Shown here: positions 17,390-25,092 of the stretch, in pieces
Numbering within the stretch: the stretch's first letter is position 1
Layout of the letters: each line of letters starts with the position of its first letter
Source: Fulvivirga sp. M361
GTDB lineage: Bacteria; Bacteroidota; Bacteroidia; Cytophagales; Cyclobacteriaceae
NCBI RefSeq assembly: GCF_007097395.1
Contig: NZ_VKDC01000019.1
Span: 62,001 to 126,000 of the forward strand
Length of the DNA: 64,000 bases
Reading direction: 5' to 3'
Translations under genes and position numbers: made by a program
Notes under the pieces: model-generated
Seen by the model: only the letters and a program-made list of their open reading frames with translations
Database searches by the model: none
Told to the model about the DNA's origin: nothing

Positions 17390-17839
17390 TTAATTATTTG
17401 AATGAGAATCGTATGTCTTACCACTGATCTTCCATTGACCATCTTTCTTGTAAAGCACGAAGAAGTCAGTAAATCTCAGTCCAGCCCAATCTATAAACTC
17501 TACCTTAGCAGCAGCTGCCGGTCCAGAGACGTCAATCCATGCGATATGATGTTTGATATTTTCTGATTTTCCCGTTTTGTTGATTTCAGCAGCAAATTCA
17601 TCCGCAGTTAACGCTGAAAATTGTCCACCTATGGATCCTACAATATCAGCATGATCGTAAAAAGCTGTCCTACTCAGTTTTCCATCTCCGCTTTTTGCGC
17701 TTTCTATGTACGGTTTCAGAGCAGCTGCCACTTGCTGATATTCGCTAAAACTCTGGGTTTCGTCCTGCTTTGTCTTAGCCTGTTGTGCAGAAGCGCTAAG
17801 GGCTAATGCCAGTGCTAGGATTGTGTGAATAAATTTCAT
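17390..17839 (-). CDS. Exported NTF2-like (lumazine-binding type) protein
   Basis: From the ATG at 17839 the product is 149 aa with a signal peptide (MKFIHTILALALALSASAQQ). The mature part is an NTF2-like cone fold: SFSEYQQVAAALKPYIESAKSGDG, YDHADIVGSIGG, ISGPA-type strands and FTDFFVLYKKDGQWKISGKTYDSH. It is a close paralogue of the product of 17871-18260, which has no signal peptide. Upstream in-frame codons to 17974 are not part of the gene because they overlap the paralogue. The substrate is unknown. Confidence 0.8.
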   Translation of the reverse strand: MKFIHTILALALALSASAQQAKTKQDETQSFSEYQQVAAALKPYIESAKSGDGKLSRTAFYDHADIVGSIGGQFSALTADEFAAEINKTGKSENIKHHIAWIDVSGPAAAAKVEFIDWAGLRFTDFFVLYKKDGQWKISGKTYDSHSNN

Positions 17840-17870
17840 ATTTCTTTTGTTTTTGGTTTTAAATTTTATT

Positions 17871-18260
17871 TTAGTTCTGTGAATGAGAATCATAGGTTTT
17901 ACCACTGATTTTCCATTGCCCATCCTTTTTATACAGCACAAAGAAGTCCGTGAATCGAAATCCTTTCCAATCAAGAAATTCTACTTTAGCCGCTGCTGCC
18001 GGTCCCGAAATGTCTATCCATGCAATATGATGTTGGATATTAGGAGACTCTCCCAGGGAACTCACTGCCTTTGCGAATTCATCAGCAGTATTATTCTCAA
18101 ATTGTCCGCCTATAGAGCCTACAATATGAGCATGATCATAAAATGCGGACCGGCTTAATTTACCATCTCCGCTTTTTGCTGCGTCAATGTAAGGCCGCAG
18201 CGACTTAGCTACTTCTTGATATTCATTGAAGCTCTTAACTTCATTAATTTGTGTTTCCAT
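17871..18260 (-). CDS. Cytoplasmic NTF2-like (lumazine-binding type) protein
   Basis: This 129-aa protein starts METQINEVKSFNEYQ with no signal peptide. From the SFNEY block to the C-terminal SGKTYDSHSQN it closely parallels the next gene, including SGDGKLSR-AFYDHA and SGPAAAAKVEF, so the pair arose by tandem duplication with gain or loss of a signal peptide. It is the first gene of the operon, 29 bp downstream of the TetR-type operator at 18289-18308. Known relatives are small enzymes or ligand binders; activity here is unknown. Confidence 0.8.
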   Translation of the reverse strand: METQINEVKSFNEYQEVAKSLRPYIDAAKSGDGKLSRSAFYDHAHIVGSIGGQFENNTADEFAKAVSSLGESPNIQHHIAWIDISGPAAAAKVEFLDWKGFRFTDFFVLYKKDGQWKISGKTYDSHSQN

Positions 18261-18288
18261 TTCGAATTATTATTTATTTGTTTTATTG

Positions 18289-18308
18289 TATTAGAACGTT
18301 CGTATATA
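18289..18308. promoter_or_regulatory. TetR-type operator, site 1
   Basis: The 20-mer TATTAGAACGTTCGTATATA is centred on the palindrome GAACGTTC with outer TA flanks. It lies between the tetR stop codon and the start of the NTF2/NTF2/SDR operon. An identical 20-mer sits upstream of tetR, which strongly suggests a binding site of that regulator. Confidence 0.7.
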
Positions 18309-18323
18309 AATATTTAAAATTTT

Positions 18324-18902
18324 TTATTTCATTATTTGATCCATCATTTTTGATTTAAACACCTCATATGGTTCTATTGATCGGATAGCTTTTACCATAG
18401 TCAAAGCTCCCTGCCTACTGCTTAGAAAAAACATTGCCATTTCTTTCGGTTCAATCTTCATTGAAAATGACCCATTATCCTGACCTTCCCTTAAAAAACG
18501 CTCAACGATCCCCTGGAATTTCTCATAACTACTCTTCTGTATTCTTTGGGCAGCATCTACTTGTCCTGCCAGTTCGCTACTCAAATCCCCAAGCATGCAA
18601 CCTATCCTGCAATCTTCACTAAGCAGCCATTTCGTTTCAGCCTCAAAAAGTGACTCAAGTCTTTTTTTATAGCTGATATCTCCTTCTAATAATTGCGATT
18701 TATAAAATTCAATTACGTAATCGGTGTAGTATTCTATCGCTTTTAAGACAAAATCTACTTTACTCTTGAAGTAGTAATAGAAAGAACCACTGGGAATACT
18801 TGCTTCCTCCAATACCTCTCTCAATCCAAGGTTATGGTATCCCTTTTGACTCAAGATCTTAACGCCAATTTCTAATGCCCTATTTTTATTCTCTTCTTTC
18901 AT
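18324..18902 (-). CDS. TetR/AcrR-family transcriptional repressor
   Basis: This 192-aa protein has the N-terminal three-helix DNA-binding domain (about 6-50; LREVLEEASIPSGSFYYYFKSK is the classic TetR recognition segment). The ligand/dimer domain includes CRIGCMLGDLSSELA (about 98-112), as in the LmrA/YxaF-like TetR branch. Two identical palindromic sites flank the gene (18289 and 18970), so it probably represses itself and the NTF2/SDR operon. A divergent decayed dehydrogenase lies beyond the second site. The ligand may be an electrophile or other substrate of the nearby oxidoreductases; this is inferred. Confidence 0.85.
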   Translation of the reverse strand: MKEENKNRALEIGVKILSQKGYHNLGLREVLEEASIPSGSFYYYFKSKVDFVLKAIEYYTDYVIEFYKSQLLEGDISYKKRLESLFEAETKWLLSEDCRIGCMLGDLSSELAGQVDAAQRIQKSSYEKFQGIVERFLREGQDNGSFSMKIEPKEMAMFFLSSRQGALTMVKAIRSIEPYEVFKSKMMDQIMK

Positions 18903-18969
18903 TATTAGAAATATCGTATGTAAGAATGTTCAATCAATTTCGAATTACTAATCTGTTAATAGATTTATA

Positions 18970-18989
18970 TATTAGAACGTTCGTATATA
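18970..18989. promoter_or_regulatory. TetR-type operator, site 2
   Basis: The sequence is identical over all 20 bases to the site at 18289-18308. It lies 67 bp upstream of the tetR start codon and 43 bp before the divergent dehydrogenase remnant, a position fit for autoregulation and for control of the lost divergent gene. Confidence 0.7.
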
Positions 18990-19032
18990 CGTAGTAAAAT
19001 GTAAAAGGTTCAAACTATTTCTTCACTCTTTA

Positions 19033-19464
19033 GTGTTGATATATAATTTAGCGCCTGAGGTAAACACTATAAGTGGCGATGATGCACTACCCCTTGGAGA
19101 TAATTTTGCTACGGGTTATCATGGTGTACTAAATGCTAATATCAAGACAAGAGGAACAGTGGTGATTATTGGTGATGGCGAAGTAGATCAAAGTGCGATA
19201 ATGGCTGCTAGATTATTCGTACCATCGACAATTATCCTTGTGGGTCGACATGACAGCCGCTTGAAATTAGCTAAGACTATCGGAGCTACTCATGCTGCAA
19301 ATTCAAAAAATACAGATCCTGTAGAATGTATTAAGTCTCTTACTAATGGACGTAATTCGATTACAGTACCATTAGTGATGTGATCATTCATATCAGACAC
19401 AGCATATCAGGACGATACTTTGCGTGGTCAGGTAGAAGCAAACGTAGCTCAGGCAATTAATTAA
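19033..19464 (+). pseudogene. Decayed fragment of an MDR alcohol dehydrogenase
   Basis: The translation LPLGDNFATGYHGVLNANIK through GRHDSRLKLAKTIGATHAANSKN matches the middle third of the dehydrogenase at 14744-15823 with many identities. The zinc-binding N-terminal half and the C-terminal third are missing. The Rossmann glycine motif is altered (GDGEVDQSAI for GDGAVGLSAV). After a stop at 19381-19383 the same frame continues with QDDTLRGQVEANVAQAIN and another stop; this tail is not dehydrogenase-like and may be the end of a different gene joined by deletion. It points away from tetR with the operator between them. Confidence 0.75.
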
Positions 19465-19569
19465 GGGTCTAACAAATTGTCATCAAGGATAAAACACCCT
19501 GGAAATCTTGAATATAAAATATGATTGAACTATCAAAAAATCTCGATTGAGAATTATCATGAAAAATTT

Positions 19570-19905
19570 TAAAAACTGAGAAATGAACATTCTTTTGTCC
19601 GTGTTTTGTCTGAGTTGTAACCAATAGCCTACGAAAGTGTCTTACAAATGCAATAGAGGCCGATTATAAGCCAAACCAACACATCATGTGGAATGCCTCT
19701 GCTTGCTTGAGTTGAGAAAGTAGGTGGGAAATCAGATGAGAAATTCCTACTAAGGTTTGGAAATTATGGCAAAATCAGCACTTTTAAGCTTTTTTCATAT
19801 CCATGCTTCCCTATCGTTTCTCATCCATTCCCAATATTTTTCCTCATTTCTCAACATGTTTTTGCCCGAATTTTATTCACGGATAAGAGGAGGCAAATAT
19901 ATCAT
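19570..19905 (+). repeat. Dispersed repeat family, copy 4
   Basis: It contains part A (19580-19612, GAGAAATGAACATTC, TTTTGTCCG), a diverged rlmD-end block from 19684 (TCATGTGGAATGC, then GTTGAGAAAGTAG and GGGAAATCAGATGAGAAATT), and block B (19818-19880, CGTTTCTCATCCATTCCCAA, TTTCTCAACATG). It fills most of the gap between the dehydrogenase remnant and the fic gene. Confidence 0.7.
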
Positions 19906-19936
19906 GAGCGCAAAAGAATGATTATGGTAAGTGTGA

Positions 19937-19965
19937 TGAGCCGAATAAATTCACTAATCGGCTCA
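19937..19965. promoter_or_regulatory. Inverted repeat upstream of fic, site 1
   Basis: Perfect 8-bp arms TGAGCCGA and TCGGCTCA are separated by 13 bp. The same arms and spacing recur at 19981-20009, which favours an operator over a terminator, although a T6 run follows this copy. Confidence 0.65.
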
Positions 19966-19980
19966 TTTTTTAGTTAAATT

Positions 19981-20009
19981 TGAGCCGAAAATATATTATA
20001 ATTGGCTCA
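19981..20009. promoter_or_regulatory. Inverted repeat over the fic start, site 2
   Basis: Arms TGAGCCGA and TTGGCTCA (7 of 8 paired) have the same 13-bp spacer as site 1. The site starts exactly 44 bp after site 1 and touches the first fic codon. A -7-like TATAATTG lies inside it, so binding would block the promoter. Confidence 0.65.
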
Positions 20010-21115
20010 TGATGTATAATTGGCAACAATCGGATTGGCCTGATTTCAAATATAATACGTCCCAAATTGATGAGTTACTCATAGATTTTGCGCAGAAATC
20101 AGGGAAAAGTACTGGCTTATTAGAAGCACTGCCTAATGACTATCAGCAGGAAACTGTGATTGAATTGATGGTTGCCGAAGCCATTAAGACATCTGAAATT
20201 GAAAATGAATATCTCAGCCATCAAGATGTCATGTCTTCTATTCGAAGAAACCTGGGGTTTAAGACTAATATGGCCAAGACACATGACCTTCGTGCAGAAG
20301 GTGCTTCCGAATTAATGGTAAGTGTCAGAGAAAACCATGATAAGCCATTGAGTAAAGAAATGCTTTTCAACTGGCACAGAATGATCATGAAAGGAAGCAA
20401 AGGAATCAATGCCGGGCAGTGGAGAACCCACAAAGACCCCATGCAAGTGGTTTCAGGTTCGATAGGTAAAGAAACAGTACATTTTGAAGCACCACCTTCA
20501 ATGAATGTTCCTAAAGAAATGCAGCAATTTATATCGTGGTTCAACGATACTGCCCCGGGAAGAACGAAGGAAATAAAGAAAGCCCCCGTTCGATCGGCTA
20601 TAGCACACGCATATTTCGAAACAATTCATCCTTTTGAAGATGGGAACGGGCGTATTGGCCGCGCAATTTCGGAAAAAGCCATATCTGAGGGCATGGGTAA
20701 ACCTGCCTTAATCAGCCTTTCCAGAACTATTGAAGCAAATAAAAATGACTACTACAACGCACTGAAGGAGGCACAATCATCCAATGATCTGACCCACTGG
20801 ATCAATTACTTTGTGCAAGTGGTTGTTAATGCTCAGGCTGAAGCTGAGGAATTAATTGCTTTCATAGTCAAAAAATCCAAGTTCTTCGATCGTTACAAAA
20901 ACAAGCTCAACGAAAGACAAATGCGTGTAACAAACCGCATGCTGGAAGAAGGGTCAAAAGGGTTTGAAGGTGGAATGAGTGCAAAAAAATATATGTCTAT
21001 TGCCAAAACTACCAAAGCAACGGCTACCAGGGATTTACAAGATTTAGTGGAGAAAGAAGTTTTCCTTGTATCAGGAGGTGGTCGAAGTACCCGGTACGAA
21101 GTTAATCTCAAGTAG
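20009..21115 (+). CDS. Fic-family protein (AMP-transferase), with N-terminal inhibitory motif and C-terminal winged helix
   Basis: This 368-aa protein has an N-terminal domain holding the inhibitory motif T61-SEI-E65-N66, fitting the (S/T)xxxE(G/N) consensus, so it belongs to the self-inhibited class with an N-terminal alpha-inhibitor. The Fic core has an intact active site HPFEDGNGRIGR starting at His207. The C-terminal about 90 residues (NERQMRVTNRMLEEG..., TATRDLQDLVEKEVFLVSGGGRSTRYEV) form a winged helix. Such proteins AMPylate targets and may bind their own promoter. Two matching inverted repeats cover the start region. Two consecutive ATGs (20009, 20012) are possible starts. Confidence 0.9.
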   Translation: MMYNWQQSDWPDFKYNTSQIDELLIDFAQKSGKSTGLLEALPNDYQQETVIELMVAEAIKTSEIENEYLSHQDVMSSIRRNLGFKTNMAKTHDLRAEGASELMVSVRENHDKPLSKEMLFNWHRMIMKGSKGINAGQWRTHKDPMQVVSGSIGKETVHFEAPPSMNVPKEMQQFISWFNDTAPGRTKEIKKAPVRSAIAHAYFETIHPFEDGNGRIGRAISEKAISEGMGKPALISLSRTIEANKNDYYNALKEAQSSNDLTHWINYFVQVVVNAQAEAEELIAFIVKKSKFFDRYKNKLNERQMRVTNRMLEEGSKGFEGGMSAKKYMSIAKTTKATATRDLQDLVEKEVFLVSGGGRSTRYEVNLK

Positions 21116-21174
21116 CTCTTGTTAGCAGCTTATTAGATTGGAAATCTCCAATATTTCACCCACTCTTCCTGTTT

Positions 21175-21355
21175 GGATTGGAAGGATTTCTCATCATTTT
21201 CCCAACTTATCTGAGAAAAAGAGAAATGAATATGCTTTTGCCCGTATTTGTATCTGAAGTATCAAAAAACAGCCTATAAACGCAATAGAAAGCAATTTTG
21301 AGTGAAACAAACACATCATGTGGAATGCGTGACTTTGCTCAAGTTGAAAAGATAA
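21175..21355 (+). repeat. Dispersed repeat family, copy 5
   Basis: Part A (21180-21243: GGAAGGATTTCTCATCATTT, CTTATCTGAGAAAAAGA) is followed by the rlmD-end block from 21316 (TCATGTGGAATGCGTGACTT), which decays after about 30 bp. It lies between fic and the convergent AraC-type gene and ends 10 bp before the latter's stop codon. Confidence 0.7.
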
Positions 21356-21364
21356 ATGACTGAT

Positions 21365-22348
21365 TCACCACCGCGATTCACTAGGTGGATAACCATAGTA
21401 CCTTTTAAATGCCGCGCTAAAATGCTGTGGGTTTTTATACCCAACTCTGGCACTCACTTCTGCAACATTCAACTTACCTTCCGTTAGCATTGTTTTAGCT
21501 TCTTGCATTTTTACCTCATTCCAGTACCCAAAAACGGTAGTACCAAACAACTCTTTAAACCCCTTCTTGAGTGTAAACTCATTAGTACCCACTTGGTGGG
21601 CCAGGCTGTTCAAAGTGAGTTCGCCAGTAAGTTGCTGACTGAGAATTTCACGTGCTGTATAAAGTTTCTCTTCATGTTGCTTGTTAGCGGCACAAAACAC
21701 CTCACAATTATGGTTACTGATTTGTTCAAGTTGTAACATCAAAAGTTCAATAACATGCGATTCCAGAAACATTCGTTTAAAATGTCCGGTGCGGTTACAG
21801 TTTAACATCTGGTGGATCAAGGTCATCATTTGGGGTGTGATAGGATAGTTATGAGGAGAAAGAACGGCACCTTCTTTTTTTTCAATACTCTTACGAAACA
21901 GATCAAAGAGATCTCCTTCCGGAAGATACTTGGTGAAGAAAGAAGGCCATAAGTTGATTTCAAATACCTTCATATCTTTTTCAGCACACCATTCAATAGC
22001 TCCTTTAAATTCATTAGCATAAATCAAGTTGTGCTGATTTGCATTAAAATCTACCTCCCTCTGAAAGACCTTTGAGCTGGTGCGAGCTCTGCCTTGCAGG
22101 GCAAAATGCATCTCGATGGTTTCCATATCAGTATCAAAGTAGATGGATGTGGTTTTAGGTAACTTGAAATCACCATAGCCTATATGTATTCCCTCAAAAA
22201 AAATCTCCCGATAAGACCCTTCGATCAACAAGTGCTTAGCATTGTAATTCCGCTCTAAAAAGGATGATTTATCAGTGCGAAAACACTCTGGATACACAGT
22301 CTCTACAACCAATTCTTGAAGTTCAGATCCATAAATTCTTGTTTTCAT
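21365..22348 (-). CDS. AraC-family regulator, PchR-like
   Basis: This 327-aa protein has an N-terminal ligand-binding domain (about 1-215, with IHIGYGDFKLPKTTSIYFDTD and ALQGRARTSS) like PchR-type regulators of siderophore uptake. The C-terminal AraC DNA-binding domain has two helix-turn-helix motifs (LTLNSLAHQVGTNEFTLKKGFKELFG and LNVAEVSARVGYKNPQHFSAAFKRYYGYPPSE). It is divergent from a TonB-receptor operon, the usual setting for PchR-type activators, so it probably switches that operon on when the ligand is present. Direct repeats before the receptor gene are candidate binding sites. Confidence 0.85.
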   Translation of the reverse strand: MKTRIYGSELQELVVETVYPECFRTDKSSFLERNYNAKHLLIEGSYREIFFEGIHIGYGDFKLPKTTSIYFDTDMETIEMHFALQGRARTSSKVFQREVDFNANQHNLIYANEFKGAIEWCAEKDMKVFEINLWPSFFTKYLPEGDLFDLFRKSIEKKEGAVLSPHNYPITPQMMTLIHQMLNCNRTGHFKRMFLESHVIELLMLQLEQISNHNCEVFCAANKQHEEKLYTAREILSQQLTGELTLNSLAHQVGTNEFTLKKGFKELFGTTVFGYWNEVKMQEAKTMLTEGKLNVAEVSARVGYKNPQHFSAAFKRYYGYPPSESRW

Positions 22349-22556
22349 ATAGCATTCAAGATTTGGATGTTACCGATCAAATAATACTTGCGCATAAACA
22401 AAATTGAGTAATCCGAAGTGAAAAATCAATCGCTAATCATAGTGAAATTATACAGATGATAACAGACTAAGGCACCTTACTTTGAAGGCCTATTTTGAAC
22501 GACCCAGATCAGTTTAAACACCAATGATCTTAAAGTGTTTAGCTTTTCTCCTTATT

Positions 22557-22610
22557 GCGTACGTTTTTCTCCCTTTGGCGTAGGTCCTTGCATTATCCAT
22601 ACGCGTAGGT
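22557..22610 (+). promoter_or_regulatory. Three direct repeats, candidate AraC-type binding sites
   Basis: GCGTACGT (22557), GCGTAGGT (22578) and GCGTAGGT (22603) recur in the same orientation with steps of 21 and 25 bp, close to two helical turns, as AraC-family sites often do. The last repeat runs into the -7 box of the receptor operon. Confidence 0.45.
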
Positions 22611-22613
22611 TTG
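22606..22613 (+). promoter_or_regulatory. -7 promoter box TAGGTTTG of the TonB-receptor operon
   Basis: Fits TAnnTTTG. Transcription would start near 22618-22620, about 40 bases before the GTG chosen as start of the receptor gene. It also overlaps an in-frame TTG (22611), which argues against that TTG being the start codon. Confidence 0.5.
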
Positions 22614-22658
22614 CTTTCGTTTAGAATAATTCTAAATAAGCATTTAATAAATCTACTC

Positions 22659-25073
22659 GTGTATACCAGGTATAGTTCTTTTTTCTCGCTATCTCAACTT
22701 AAATCGCTTCTATTCTTTTATGCTTTAATTGGTACACCGGCATTGTTGGCTCAGCCAAACAATGCGAATGTAAAGTTCAAGGTCCTGGACTCAAATAAAG
22801 ATAAAATTCCAGGGGCATATGTAGAAGTTTTGGGGACAGACTTCAAGGGCATTTCTGATACAAATGGTGAGGTCAGGTTTGCGCTTGAACTTGACAGGTC
22901 ATACAGCATTAAAGTTGCTTATCTAGGGTTTGAAGATTTAATACATAAGGTTCAAATAAGCAGAAATACCACATCGATACGCTTGAATCTGAAGGAGAAA
23001 GTTACTGAACTTGATCAAGTGGTTATCAAAGGTGGTTCTGAACGAGATAGAGTTCTCAAACAGCCTCATAAGGCAGCGTTCATCAGTTTGGAGAACATTA
23101 GATCCCAACCTGTGGAAGTTGTCAATATCATCAACCAGATGCCAGGTATGCGCATTCGGCAGAATGGGGGTGTGGGCAGTGAGGTGAACATCTCTATCAA
23201 CGGAATAGGAGGAAAAGGAGTGAAGACATTTATCGATGAAATCCCTGTTTCTTTACTTGGAGCGGGCTATTCACTCAATAATATCTCTCAAGGAATCATT
23301 GAAAACATAGAAGTGTACAAAGGGACGATCCCTATAAAGTTTGGCTCGGATGCCCTGGGAGGCGTAATCAACATTACCACCAGACAAAAGAATTCGGACT
23401 ATTTGGATTTGAGCTACTCTTATGGCTCATGGAATACACACCAAACGACATTGGGTTTAAACAAGCGATTCGGAAAAGATCGCAAGTTCGGTGTCAGTCT
23501 GGAGGGATTTCAAACCTATTCGAACAACAACTACTGGATGGATGATGTGCTGGTCAAAGATGAGCTCACCTCAAAACCAGGAATTACCAATACCAAAAGA
23601 GGACGTGCCAGAAGATTTAATGACACTTTCGATTCAAAATTGGTCAGGCTGACAATTGGTGCAAGAAACCTCTCATGGGCAGATGAAATCCAACTACACT
23701 CCACGCTATCCAACGTTGACCGTGAATGGCAGCATGGTGTGACCGCCGAAAACCCTTGGGGCGAGGCATTTTCCGAGGAAGACTCCTGGAGTACTGCCTT
23801 GACCTGGAAAAAATTCGGAAAAGATGACCGCTGGGATATCAATCTTTCGTCAGGATTCATCACCAACCAATTGGCTTTCGTTGACACAACCCGTAAAACG
23901 TATCGCTGGGACCAGAGTTTTGAACCCCGTCCATCCGGTCTCCAAGGCGAATCAGGCATTTTTAGTAACGGTACTACTCCGCTGGTGGATAAGGAAACGT
24001 ATTTCATCAGACAGAGCGCTAACCTTGCCATAGACAAGCAGCACAGCCTAAACTTAACTGCGTTATTTACACGAGATGCACTCAGGGCCGCTAACCGTGC
24101 ATTTTCTCAAGAGAATCAACAAGGTCTGGGAGAACCTCAATACCTGCTTAAAAACTACACAGGCCTGGCACTACAGAGTGAACTGTTCCATTCGGCACTC
24201 ACTAATATCATTTCCGTCAAACACTTCTACCAACAGTCTGAGGCCATCAGTTTCGAATTTGACGAAGTAGGACCGACAGAGCAAAATGTCTACTCAATGT
24301 TTGGTTATGGAAATGTACTTCAGTATCACATCAACCCATCTATAGTCGCCAATTTGGGTTATGAATTTACCGTACGCCAGCCGGATAGTGATGAGTTGTT
24401 CGGTGACTTTATCAGAATAATCCCAAACCCTGGATTAAGACCGGAAGAAAGCCAAAATATCAATTCAGGTATAGGGTGGACATCTAAGAATAAAAAGATT
24501 AAAGTTGGAAGTTCGTTTTTTTACCGAAACACGTCCAACAAGGTATTTCTGATAGTGGCTGACAGGGCCAACTCTCAATATGAAAACCTGTCACGGGTAG
24601 AAACAACCGGAGTGGAGATAAACGGAAGTTTCCAACCTATATCCACTCTTAAATTTTCGCTCAATGCAACCTATCAAAACGCGATAGCCAAAGAACTGGA
24701 TACCAGTAGAGGTTTTTCGACGAGTTCTATCGGCGAGAGAGTTCCCAATGAGCCTTATTTCTTTTCCAACTTCATAGCCGATTATTCTATCCCAAAACTG
24801 CCCGTTAGCAAGGGTAAAATCAAATTACTGTATAGCCTGAATTATGTAAACTCATTCTTGATAGCCTGGGATCAGAACGCCATAGACCAGTCCAATACTC
24901 CATCCCAAACGATCCATAATCTATCTGCCGCATGGCTGGCGCCCAAAGAAAAATGGAGTGTGGGGTTTGAATGCCGAAACCTCTTTGATGCACTGGCTTT
25001 TGACAATTTTGAAGTTCAAAAACCCGGGAGAAGTTTTTACGTCAAGGCAAGAATTTTCTTAGAAAGAATTTAA
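22659..25073 (+). CDS. TonB-dependent outer-membrane receptor
   Basis: I start at GTG 22659 (804 aa), which gives a good signal peptide (MYTRYSSFFSLSQLKSLLFF...ALLAQ); no ATG lies near and the upstream TTG is inside the promoter. Domains in order are a carboxypeptidase-like regulatory beta domain (about 35-115), a plug domain (about 130-245, VNIINQMPGMRIRQNGG, IENIEVYKGTIPIKFGSDALGGVINITT) and a long beta barrel ending in aromatic YVKARIFLERI. Given the PchR-like regulator and DUF4374 partner, the ligand is probably a siderophore or similar metal complex; the ligand itself cannot be read from the sequence. Confidence 0.9.
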   Translation: MYTRYSSFFSLSQLKSLLFFYALIGTPALLAQPNNANVKFKVLDSNKDKIPGAYVEVLGTDFKGISDTNGEVRFALELDRSYSIKVAYLGFEDLIHKVQISRNTTSIRLNLKEKVTELDQVVIKGGSERDRVLKQPHKAAFISLENIRSQPVEVVNIINQMPGMRIRQNGGVGSEVNISINGIGGKGVKTFIDEIPVSLLGAGYSLNNISQGIIENIEVYKGTIPIKFGSDALGGVINITTRQKNSDYLDLSYSYGSWNTHQTTLGLNKRFGKDRKFGVSLEGFQTYSNNNYWMDDVLVKDELTSKPGITNTKRGRARRFNDTFDSKLVRLTIGARNLSWADEIQLHSTLSNVDREWQHGVTAENPWGEAFSEEDSWSTALTWKKFGKDDRWDINLSSGFITNQLAFVDTTRKTYRWDQSFEPRPSGLQGESGIFSNGTTPLVDKETYFIRQSANLAIDKQHSLNLTALFTRDALRAANRAFSQENQQGLGEPQYLLKNYTGLALQSELFHSALTNIISVKHFYQQSEAISFEFDEVGPTEQNVYSMFGYGNVLQYHINPSIVANLGYEFTVRQPDSDELFGDFIRIIPNPGLRPEESQNINSGIGWTSKNKKIKVGSSFFYRNTSNKVFLIVADRANSQYENLSRVETTGVEINGSFQPISTLKFSLNATYQNAIAKELDTSRGFSTSSIGERVPNEPYFFSNFIADYSIPKLPVSKGKIKLLYSLNYVNSFLIAWDQNAIDQSNTPSQTIHNLSAAWLAPKEKWSVGFECRNLFDALAFDNFEVQKPGRSFYVKARIFLERI

Positions 25074-25092
25074 GTATAACGAATCGAATAAA

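Noticed and set aside
19937-19965. Terminator reading of the first fic inverted repeat
   Set aside because: The hairpin plus T6 would fit, but a second copy with the same arms and spacer lies over the start codon and there is no upstream gene to end.
21138-21153. ATTGGA-AATC-TCCAAT hairpin after fic
   Set aside because: Short stem and no T-run on either side; not enough for a terminator call.
23531-24037. 168-codon minus-strand frame within the TonB receptor gene
   Set aside because: Shadow of the barrel-coding sequence on the opposite strand.
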